From CAWDAQ01 sp963800325 (GTDB lineage: Bacteria > Actinomycetota > Actinomycetes > Actinomycetales > Dermatophilaceae), in the NCBI GenBank assembly GCA_963800325.1, contig CAWDAQ010000006.1, positions 313,839 through 377,838 on the forward strand: a stretch of DNA of 64,000 bases. Direction: 5' to 3'. The notes under the pieces are model-generated. The model ran no database searches and was not told the origin of the DNA. It saw nothing but the letters and a program-made list of their open reading frames with translations. The position numbers and the translations under genes were made by a program. Numbering within the stretch: the stretch's first letter is position 1; each line of letters starts with the position of its first letter. Below, piece by piece: positions 58,144 through 64,000 of this stretch.

Positions 58144-59131
58144 GATCGGCAGCCGGAGGCTCGACCGCCTCAGCGTCAGCGACGTGCAAGCCTGGGTCAA
58201 CCGGCTTCGCCGGACGTGTCAGTGCTGCGCCCGGGGCAAGGATGCCAAGCGCGACGACCCCGAGTGCTGCGCCGCGGGCTCGTGCTGCGGACAGCTCCCG
58301 AGCGACTCGACGGTCCACCAGGCGTGGCGGGTGCTCCGCGCCGCCCTCAGTGCGGCCCAGCGCGACGAGCTCGTCCACCGCAACGTCGCGGCCCTGGTCC
58401 GGATGCCCGTGCCCCGCTCGCCGAGGGCCCCGATCTGGAGCGTCGCCGAAGCCGCGCGGTTCCTCGAGTCCGCCTCGGCCGACCGCGACCCGCTGTACGC
58501 CGCGTACGTCCTCCTCCTCGTGCTCGGGCTCCGCCGCGGCGAGGTCCTCGGGCTCGCGTGGGACGACGTCGACCTCGACACCGGCCAGGCGCGCATCGCG
58601 TGGCAGCTGCAACGGGTGGAGCGCCGGCTTCGCCGAACGCAGACCAAGACCCGGAGCTCCGACGCTGTCCTGCCGCTACCCGAGGTCTGCGTGGCCGCGC
58701 TGCGCCAGCGCCGCGCCGAGCAGGCGGCCGCGGCCACCGCAGCCGGTGAGGTCTGGCACGACTCGGGCCTGGTCTTGACCTCGTCGCTCGGGACGCCCGT
58801 CGACCCGAGGAACTTCCACCGCCTCTTCAAGGAGCGCTCGGCCGCGGCCGAAGTGCCGGAGATCCCGGTCCACTCCACGAGGCGCACGTGTGCCTCCCTG
58901 CTCGTCGAGCTCGACGTCCACCCCCGCGTGACGATGCAGATCCTCAGGCACTCCCAGATCGCCGTGACGATGGACATCTACGCCCAGGTCGCGCCGGAGA
59001 GCACGCGAGTGGCGCTGGCGAAACTCGGTCAGGCGTTCGTGCCCGCGCCCACGAAGGACCCCGCGCTGCTGCACAATGCTGCTGCAACCGTCGAACAGAG
59101 AGCCCTTCCAGACTTGGAAATCGGCCTCTGA
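58144..59131 (+). pseudogene. 5'-truncated tyrosine integrase (element I)
   Basis: From 58144 to the stop at 59131 this copy matches the intact integrase at 62339-63326 without gaps and with only about eight amino-acid changes (for example Ala for Pro in WSVPEAARF). The first about 100 codons (N-terminal arm-binding and part of the core-binding domain) are missing; the breakpoint is abrupt at 58144. The catalytic residues are all kept (LRRGEVLG, HSTRRTCAS, LRHSQIAVTMDIYAQ). An ATG at 58184 could give a shortened protein, but site-specific recombination is unlikely. Confidence 0.88.
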
Positions 59132-59181
59132 CCTGCGGTGGAGCCAAGGGGACTCGAACCCCCAACCCCCTGCTTGCAAAG
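59123..59181. repeat. Att site 2 between elements I and II (tRNA-Ala 3' half duplicate)
   Basis: The sequence repeats the tRNA-Ala 3' end through the anticodon loop (CCCCCAACCCCCTGCTTGCAAAG), with one base change from the functional tRNA (GAGCCAAGGGG for GAGCCAGGGGG). The identity to 63318-63376 is continuous with the integrase homology (offset 4,195 bp), so it is part of a 1,038-bp direct repeat flanking element II. Confidence 0.9.
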
Positions 59182-59237
59182 ACGACGGACCCACCTCCGT
59201 GACCTGCGAATACGCGGGATTCCGGGCCTGAAGCACC

Positions 59238-59294
59238 GCCGAACACCCCCTTATGGCGGGGGTACTGCTGCAGTTTGCTGCTGCACTCCGCCCC
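59238..59294 (+). repeat. Left-end motif of integrative element II (arm sites)
   Basis: The block from GCCGAACAC to the CCGCCCC after CTGCTGCAGTTTGCTGCTGC matches element I's left end (57531-57587) at 47 of 57 positions. It lies 57 bp inside the att site. The repeated GCTGCTGCA units are candidate integrase arm sites. Confidence 0.7.
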
Positions 59295-59326
59295 CTGGCT
59301 GGGGCGGGCGAACTCGGCGGCGCCAC

Positions 59327-59905
59327 TCATGTGTAGCGCTCCTTCACGTCGCCAGCCCTGCGCCGCCGGAGCTCGGCCGCGAACTTCGGAAGACCGCAGC
59401 GCTCCAGGGAGTCGATCAGCTTCGACAGGCTCAGGGTCGGACGCGCTGACTCCCGCGACTGAGCGCGGAGGGCCTCCAGCACCCGCGACGGGTAGAGGTC
59501 GAATTGGTCGAGGAGGAAGTCGTCGGGGGTGACCACCTCGAGGTCGTGCGGCGTGACTGACTCCGGAGGAAAGTCGCGCAGGTTGAACGTCACGATCAGC
59601 TGGCACTCCGAGACCACTGCCGCCGCGAGCACGTGCGCGTCCTTGGGGTCGCAGGTCATGGCTGGCACGAGGTCGGCGTAGCCGGAGACCATCGCGTCAT
59701 CGAATGCATTCTTCATCGCAGCAATTCGCCGCACGGCGCCGTCCGCGCCCACACCTGGGATCTTCGCCAGGTTCCGCTCGAGCTCGTCCAGCACGTCCGC
59801 GGACCAGTGCGGGCGGTACGCGCCCTGTTCCGCCACGCGAAGGAGGGTGTCGCACAGAGTCGCCGGGTACAGGACGCACGTGTCGAGGAAGACCGGGAAG
59901 CTCAT
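59327..59905 (-). CDS. PIN domain RNase (toxin of a toxin-antitoxin pair)
   Basis: The 192-residue PIN protein has the acidic residues in VFLDTCVLYPATL, DVLDELERNL, CDPKDAHVLAAAV and VTFNLRDFPPES, the four sites that bind metal in VapC-like RNases. The C-terminal ~60 residues form an extra helical region. The ATG at 59905 is 5 bp after the antitoxin stop. It is cargo of element II. The frame lies in relatively low-GC DNA. Confidence 0.85.
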   Translation of the reverse strand: MSFPVFLDTCVLYPATLCDTLLRVAEQGAYRPHWSADVLDELERNLAKIPGVGADGAVRRIAAMKNAFDDAMVSGYADLVPAMTCDPKDAHVLAAAVVSECQLIVTFNLRDFPPESVTPHDLEVVTPDDFLLDQFDLYPSRVLEALRAQSRESARPTLSLSKLIDSLERCGLPKFAAELRRRRAGDVKERYT

Positions 59906-59910
59906 GTCCC

Positions 59911-60402
59911 TCAGCGCATCGGCGGCGGCGGCGCGTCAGTGACCTCGTAGAGGCCGTTGCTCTCGGCCTCGCGCGCCATCGCGTCGAGCGCCTCGGCGCG
60001 CTCGGACCGCAGCCGCTCCTGGTAGGCCAGCAGGTCGCTCAGGCGGACGTACCGGTGCCGGCCGGGACGCTCCATCGGGATCTCCCCCCGCTCGAGGATC
60101 CGGACGAAGGTGGGCCGGGAGATGCCGAGGAAGTCGGCGGCCTCCTGGGTGGTCATCATGGCGTTCAGCGGCGCGACGGTGACGCCGAGCCCGTGGCTCA
60201 GCGACTCCGCAACCTGCCGCAGAACGTCCACCATCGCCGGGGGGATCTCGGTGCGCTGCCCGTCGACGTCGACGATCGCCGGCGTCTGTGACGGCGCCTG
60301 CCTGCCAGCCCTCTCGAGGACGTAGGCGAAGTCGATGATCTGCGCCTCCGTAGCCGCGTCAGGCAGGTAGGTGCGCGAGTCGACGGATGCGGTCCGGGCC
60401 AT
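59911..60402 (-). CDS. HTH excisionase-type antitoxin
   Basis: The 163-residue protein has a MerR/excisionase-like helix-turn-helix (about 85-130; MTTQEAADFLGISRPTFVRI and ERPGRHRYVRLSDLLAYQER). The N-terminal part is a helical region and the tail is acidic, suitable for binding the toxin. It lies upstream of the PIN gene and probably represses the pair. The ATG at 60402 follows GAGAGGAGAT at good spacing. Confidence 0.8.
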   Translation of the reverse strand: MARTASVDSRTYLPDAATEAQIIDFAYVLERAGRQAPSQTPAIVDVDGQRTEIPPAMVDVLRQVAESLSHGLGVTVAPLNAMMTTQEAADFLGISRPTFVRILERGEIPMERPGRHRYVRLSDLLAYQERLRSERAEALDAMAREAESNGLYEVTDAPPPPMR

Positions 60403-60560
60403 GGCATCTCCTCTCACGAGGTGGAGTGTACTCCCAAACGAACAAAACGAACACGAACCGTAGTGGTGGGGCCAGAATCTGTGACTTGGCCCTGTCGAAC
60501 TCAATGGATCCCCCGCGCGTGATCGAAGGTGCGCCTAGGGTGACCATTCGGGGGGTTCAC

Positions 60561-60770
60561 ATGGAGCGTGCACGGCCAACGGATGCCGAGCGACTGGCCG
60601 GTCAGATTGCATGGATTTCGTTCGGGATTGCTGTCCTCATCGGTGTCATCGCCGATATTGGCGGATTCAGCTGGGGTTATGTTCGTTGGTCTCTCGGGGT
60701 CATATTCTTCGTGTCTGTTGTTGCATGGGCCTTCTTGTGGGTGAAGAGGCGTCTCCAAGCAAGGAGCTAG
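60561..60770 (+). CDS. Small two-segment membrane protein
   Basis: The 69-residue protein has two membrane segments (IAWISFGIAVLIGVIADIGG and RWSLGVIFFVSVVAWAFLWV) and a basic tail. The DNA is visibly lower in GC than neighbours. It ends 4 bp inside the convergent zinc-finger gene. No family is recognised. As cargo of element II it may be a superinfection-immunity or toxin-like protein, but nothing shows this. Confidence 0.55.
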   Translation: MERARPTDAERLAGQIAWISFGIAVLIGVIADIGGFSWGYVRWSLGVIFFVSVVAWAFLWVKRRLQARS

Positions 60771-61174
60771 CCGATTCGGCGGTTGAAGGCGCGGACGAGG
60801 TCCTGCAGCGCTGGGGCCAGGGTGGGAAGGTCGCGCTGGTAGAGCCTCCCGGTGTCGAGTCGCTGGGCCAGTGCATCGAGTAGCCCCACCCACTCCGCCA
60901 CTTGACTCGGCGGCCTCGCATCGGCACTGCGGTTCGAAGGGGCGACCTCCACTCGCTGCGTGACCACCTCCACCGCGGAGAGCCCGGAGGCGGCGGCGCG
61001 GCGCTGCTCCCAGGCGCGGTGCCGACACGTTGCGCTGCACCACTTGGGCACCCGGCCGCGAGCCGGGATGACAAAGTTCGTTCCGCACCACCCGCACGTC
61101 ACCTCCTGCCCGGAACGCCGCCGTGGGGTGTGCGGGCCTCCGTTCTCGGGGCCGGGCGTTCGGTCCTGCTGCAC
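60767..61174 (-). CDS. Hypothetical zinc-ribbon protein
   Basis: The 135-residue product has a cysteine/histidine cluster CGWCGTNFVIPARGRVPKWC followed by SATCRHRAWEQRR (about residues 27-58), a likely treble-clef/zinc-finger-type fold, and a helical C-terminal part with no motif. The N terminus is disordered. It could bind nucleic acid. The gene is in element II and convergent with the small membrane protein. Confidence 0.55.
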   Translation of the reverse strand: MQQDRTPGPENGGPHTPRRRSGQEVTCGWCGTNFVIPARGRVPKWCSATCRHRAWEQRRAAASGLSAVEVVTQRVEVAPSNRSADARPPSQVAEWVGLLDALAQRLDTGRLYQRDLPTLAPALQDLVRAFNRRIG

Positions 61175-61379
61175 GATGAGACTCCCCTCGTTGGACGACT
61201 ACGAAGTCGTACCAACGACAGGGGGCACCATCGGGGTGCCAGACGTGTAGACGTCAGGGTCGTGGGACGTTGCCGGTCCCTCTGGGGAACATGACCCTGG
61301 GGTGGCGGTCGGAACCCAGGCCCCTGAAGGCGGACGGCCCGGTTCGCTGGCTATTGCCATGCGGCGACGCGACCCCGCG

Positions 61380-61526
61380 TCAGAAGAGATATGCGATGGC
61401 GACACCAGCGAGAATTCCGAGGGCCGCGAAGGCAAAGAAGCCGACCACCTTCTTGGGGGTTGACGGCGGCTGCGAACCCGGAGATGGCTTCAGTCCGAGG
61501 AGCTCGAGAAGCCTGGCGCGCTTCAT
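61380..61526 (-). CDS. Small single-pass membrane protein
   Basis: The 48-residue product (MKRARLLELLGL at the start) has one C-terminal membrane segment (VVGFFAFAALGILAGVAIAY). An AAAGGA lies upstream of the ATG at 61526, though spacing is long. The frame has a plausible codon pattern, and it lies in the otherwise quiet element II region. The gaps on either side (61175-61379 and 61527-61821) contain nothing I can assign. No function is known. Confidence 0.4.
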   Translation of the reverse strand: MKRARLLELLGLKPSPGSQPPSTPKKVVGFFAFAALGILAGVAIAYLF

Positions 61527-61821
61527 CTCCGAAGTTCCTTTCGATGGGCTGGGAATGGGCTCTCCGTCAATCGAGCAGCCATTTCGAAGACGGTACGGCG
61601 ATATCCAATCACGGCCATCACGCTGTCGCTGGCGATCACCGACAACCCGCGCCCGCGGTCGGGTCTGCCCGCCGGGACCCCCGGCGGGAGCCCGCCCATC
61701 AAGAAGTCCGGTCCGGAGGGACCGATCGTGACCCCGAGCGTCGGTACACGGAGCAACTCCACAGATCTGTCCACCGGTCTGGCCCACCCGAGCCGGCCGC
61801 CGTAGAAGGGAGACACCGCTC

Positions 61822-62031
61822 ATGAGTGAGGAAGACGTCCGCTTGGTCCCGAAGTTGTACACCGTCGCCGAGGTCGCCGTGCTGCTCGGCTACGGCGAGA
61901 CGAAGGTCCGCATGCTCATCGCCCAGGGCGACCTGAAGTCGGTCAAGGACGGCCACGCCCGGCGCGTGCTGCCGCGGTGGGTCGACGAGTACGTCGAGCG
62001 CCGCTGCGCCGAGTCCGACGCGCTCGTATGA
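61822..62031 (+). CDS. Excisionase / helix-turn-helix protein
   Basis: The 69-residue protein is a single winged helix-turn-helix of the MerR/Xis type (LYTVAEVAVLLGYGETKVRM and VKDGHARRVLPRWVDEYVER). It lies immediately upstream of the integrase, and its TGA overlaps the integrase ATG (ATGA), so they are co-translated. It probably directs excision by bending DNA at the attachment site. It belongs to element II. Confidence 0.85.
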   Translation: MSEEDVRLVPKLYTVAEVAVLLGYGETKVRMLIAQGDLKSVKDGHARRVLPRWVDEYVERRCAESDALV

Positions 62032-63326
62032 CTCCGCGACGCCGGCTCAACGGTGAGGGGTCGGTCTACAAGACCCCGACCGGCTACCGGGCCTACGTCT
62101 GGGTCGGCCTCCCCGACGGCCGACGTCGTCGCAAGTACGTCTACGGCCGGACCCGGGAGGAGGTCCATGCCAAGTGGCGGTCCCTGCAGGAGCGGGCCCG
62201 CCGCGGCCCGGTCGCCCCGAGGTCGCCGACCGTCAAGTCGTACATGAACGGCTGGCTCGAGAACGTCATCCGGCCGGGCCTCGCGCCGACGACAGCCCAG
62301 GCGTACGAGATGTGCCTGAGGCTCTACATCGCCCCCCTGATCGGCAGCCGGAGGCTCGACCCCGTCAGCGTCAGCGACGTGCAAGCCTGGGTCAACCGGC
62401 TTCGCCGGACGTGTCAGTGCTGCGCCCAGGGCAAGGATGCCAAGCGCGACGACCCCGAGTGCTGCGCCGCGGGCTCGTGCTGCGGACAGCTCCCGAGCGA
62501 CTCGACGGTCCACCAGGCGTGGCGGGTGCTCCGCGCCGCCCTCAGTGCGGCCCAGCGCGACGAGCTCGTCCACCGCAACGTCGCGGCCCTGGTCCGGATG
62601 CCCGTGCCCCGCTCGCCGAGGGCCCCGATCTGGAGCGTCCCCGAGGCCGCGCGGTTCCTCGAGTCCGCCTCGGCCGACCGCGACCCGCTGTACGCCGCGT
62701 ACGTCCTCCTCCTCGTGCTCGGGCTCCGCCGCGGCGAGGTCCTCGGGCTCGCGTGGGACGACGTCGACCTCGACACCGGCCAGGCGCGCATCGCGTGGCA
62801 GCTGCAACGGGTGGAGCGCCGGCTTCGCCGAACGCAGACCAAGACCCGGAGCTCCGACGCTGTCCTGCCGCTACCCGAGGTCTGCGTGGCTGCGCTGCGC
62901 CGGCGCCGCGCCGAGCAGGCGGCCGTGGCCACCGCAGCCGGTGAGGTCTGGCACGACTCGGGCCTGGTCTTCACCTCGTCGCTCGGGACGCCCGTCGACC
63001 CGCGGAACTTCCACCGCCTCTTCAAGGAGCGCTCGGCCGCGGCCGAAGTGCCGGAGATACCGGTCCACTCCACGAGGCGCACGTGTGCCTCCCTGCTCGT
63101 CGAGCTCGACGTCCACCCCCGCGTGACGATGCGGATCCTCAGGCACTCCCAGATCGCCGTGACGATGGACATCTACGCCCAGGTCGCGCCGGAGAGCACC
63201 CGGGCGGCGCTGGCGAAGCTCGGTCAGGCGTTCGTGCCCGCGCCCACGAAGGACCCCGCGCTGCTGCACAATGCTGCTGCAACCGTCGAACAGAGAGCCC
63301 TTCCAGACTTGGAATTGGGCCTCTGA
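62028..63326 (+). CDS. Tyrosine site-specific integrase (element II)
   Basis: The 432-residue integrase has an N-terminal AP2-like arm-binding region (about 1-50; GSVYKTPTGYRAYVWVGLPD), a core-binding region with a cysteine-rich insert (CQCCAQGKDAK...CCAAGSCCG, about 125-155), and a catalytic domain with Arg in LRRGEVLG, the HxxR in HSTRRT and the His and Tyr in LRHSQIAVTMDIYAQ. The gene ends 8 bp before tRNA-Ala, which its recombination rebuilds. The stop codon lies inside the att repeat. Confidence 0.92.
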   Translation: MTPRRRLNGEGSVYKTPTGYRAYVWVGLPDGRRRRKYVYGRTREEVHAKWRSLQERARRGPVAPRSPTVKSYMNGWLENVIRPGLAPTTAQAYEMCLRLYIAPLIGSRRLDPVSVSDVQAWVNRLRRTCQCCAQGKDAKRDDPECCAAGSCCGQLPSDSTVHQAWRVLRAALSAAQRDELVHRNVAALVRMPVPRSPRAPIWSVPEAARFLESASADRDPLYAAYVLLLVLGLRRGEVLGLAWDDVDLDTGQARIAWQLQRVERRLRRTQTKTRSSDAVLPLPEVCVAALRRRRAEQAAVATAAGEVWHDSGLVFTSSLGTPVDPRNFHRLFKERSAAAEVPEIPVHSTRRTCASLLVELDVHPRVTMRILRHSQIAVTMDIYAQVAPESTRAALAKLGQAFVPAPTKDPALLHNAAATVEQRALPDLELGL

Positions 63327-63376
63327 CCTGCGGTGGAGCCAGGGGGACTCGAACCCCCAACCCCCTGCTTGCAAAG
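63317..63376. repeat. Att site 3 (functional tRNA-Ala junction)
   Basis: This is the intact copy of the attachment repeat: integrase stop, GACCTGCGGTGG spacer and the tRNA-Ala 3' end up to the anticodon loop. Sites 1 (57477) and 2 (59123) are the older copies. Recombination between sites 2 and 3 would excise element II. Confidence 0.88.
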
Positions 63377-63406
63377 CAGGTGCGCTACCAATTGCGCCAT
63401 GGCCCC
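63334..63406 (-). tRNA. tRNA-Ala (anticodon TGC), integration target
   Basis: The minus strand folds as GGGGCCA (from 63406) pairing with TGGCTCC (ending 63335), discriminator A, anticodon loop TTTGCAA with TGC, and T-loop GTTCGAGTC. The 3' CCA is not encoded. The element II insertion leaves it complete. It stands near tRNA-Ile in the usual gyrA-linked order. Confidence 0.95.
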
Positions 63407-63438
63407 CGGTGGTGGGGTGCTGCTCCCGGACGGCGCGG

Positions 63439-63615
63439 TCAGCCCTTGGGACGGTCCGTCGCCTGCGCCCACGCGTCCCCACCGGGACGGCCGTTGCTCG
63501 AGGAGCCGCCGGTCGCCTCGGACCAGAGCGCCTGCTCCTCCTTCTGCTGCTTCAGCCGGCGCTGGACGACACCGGCACCCACGGCTGCTGCGGCGAGGAC
63601 GAGGAGCTTCTTCAT
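63439..63615 (-). CDS. DLW-39 family small protein
   Basis: The 58-residue protein begins MKKLLVLAAAAVGAGVVQRR (one membrane-like helix) and has KQQKEEQALWSEATG and DAWAQATD, versions of the DLW motif for which the family is named. It lies between tRNA-Ile and tRNA-Ala, its standard actinobacterial place. The ATG at 63615 and TGA at 63439 are read directly. The function of the family is unknown. Confidence 0.9.
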   Translation of the reverse strand: MKKLLVLAAAAVGAGVVQRRLKQQKEEQALWSEATGGSSSNGRPGGDAWAQATDRPKG

Positions 63616-63654
63616 GTCGTTCTCCGAGACTGTGGTCGGGGCCGGAGAGGTGTG

Positions 63655-63728
63655 TGGGCCTAAGAGGACTTGAACCTCTGACCTCTTCCTTATCAGGGAA
63701 GCGCTCTAACCGTCTGAGCTATAGGCCC
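63655..63728 (-). tRNA. tRNA-Ile (anticodon GAT)
   Basis: The minus strand gives acceptor GGGCCTA (from 63728) pairing with TAGGCCC (to 63656), anticodon loop CTGATAA with GAT, D-loop and T-loop (GTTCAAGTC), and discriminator A without encoded CCA. It lies between the DLW-39 gene and DUF3566. Confidence 0.95.
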
Positions 63729-63833
63729 GGTGCCGGAACCGGCGAGCGCCCCCGATGGGGCGCGACGCCCGAGACTACCCCAGGCGATCTGCGGGGACAA
63801 AACCCGTCCCGCACCGTCCGGGACGGCCCGGGG

Positions 63834-64000
63834 TCAGTCGTCGGTGAGGGTCATCCGGATGCCGCCGACGAGGGCGGAGCAGATGTTGTAGAGGAAGGCC
63901 GAGAGCGTCGACATCGCGGTGATGAGGACGACGTCGACGACCCCGACGACGACGCTGAGGGACACCACCCGGCCGAAGCCGATGTAGTCGAGCAGGTCGA
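63834..64000 (-). CDS. DUF3566 membrane protein, C-terminal part (5' end outside window)
   Basis: The visible 54 residues contain DYIGFGRVVSLSVVVGVVDV and FLYNICSALVGGIRMTLTDD, the C-terminal membrane region of DUF3566. In actinobacteria this gene is encoded just after gyrA. The start lies beyond the right edge. The stop is at 63834-63836. Confidence 0.88.
   Translation of the reverse strand, partial: DLLDYIGFGRVVSLSVVVGVVDVVLITAMSTLSAFLYNICSALVGGIRMTLTDD

Noticed and set aside
59142..59181. A second functional tRNA-Ala gene at att site 2
   Set aside because: Only the 3' half up to the anticodon loop is present; the 5' half and D-arm are missing.
61199..61435. A 78-residue minus-strand frame in element II
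   Set aside because: It overlaps the 48-residue membrane protein gene, has no ribosome-binding site and a composition without secondary-structure character.

Overview
This window is a stretch of the chromosome of a very GC-rich actinobacterium, close to the replication origin. The right end carries the end of a DUF3566 gene, tRNA-Ile(GAT), a DLW-39 gene and tRNA-Ala(TGC), the order normally found just after gyrA. The middle carries the conserved block fhaA-fhaB-pstP-rodA-pbpA-pknB, pabA/trpG, DUF881, crgA, rhomboid and ppiA. Many GTG starts, GTGA/ATGA overlaps between genes, GAF-ANTAR, F420-type LLM and DUF5926 proteins also point to Actinomycetia. A Micrococcales-like genus is my guess; the sequence alone does not fix it.

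Layout. 1-7.9 kb: envelope glycosyltransferases, DUF5926, a RsbW-like kinase, GDPD, an ECF sigma factor coupled to a methylguanine methyltransferase, TspO and a UlaG-like hydrolase. 8-15.8 kb: flavohemoglobin, an AAA ATPase behind an array of palindromic repeats, rhodanese, Nei/Fpg glycosylase, App1-like phosphatase, GAF-ANTAR regulator and fructosamine kinase. 15.8-30.2 kb: amidase, redox enzymes, a three-gene cytochrome b operon without Rieske or cytochrome c partners, a FUSC transporter, DUF2252, and a partly decayed cluster of related small membrane proteins beside tRNA-Leu(CAG). 30.7-43.1 kb: the growth and division cluster (FHA proteins, PP2C phosphatase, RodA, PbpA, PknB, CrgA). pknA is absent from its usual place. 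The crgA-rhomboid gap holds about ten same-strand DnaA-box-like motifs.

43.1-63.3 kb is an accessory island lying between the DUF5324-like gene and tRNA-Ala. It holds a sugar regulon (DeoR regulator, GH4 phospho-glycosidase, PfkB-type kinase, ABC importer without its own ATPase), NYN, GNAT and M23 genes, a restriction-modification set (cytosine methyltransferase, an unassigned endonuclease, Vsr-like nuclease) and a ThrE exporter. It ends with two tandem integrative elements inserted in tRNA-Ala. The outer one is a remnant with a 5'-truncated integrase. The inner one (4,195-bp period) is intact, with excisionase, integrase, a PIN/HTH toxin-antitoxin pair and small unknown proteins.

Intergenic spaces repeatedly carry long palindromes of at least three families (core motifs CACTTCGTGCCCG, TTGAGTGAGC and GCGTCCGCA), mostly at gene ends. 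They look like genome-specific repeats acting as terminators.
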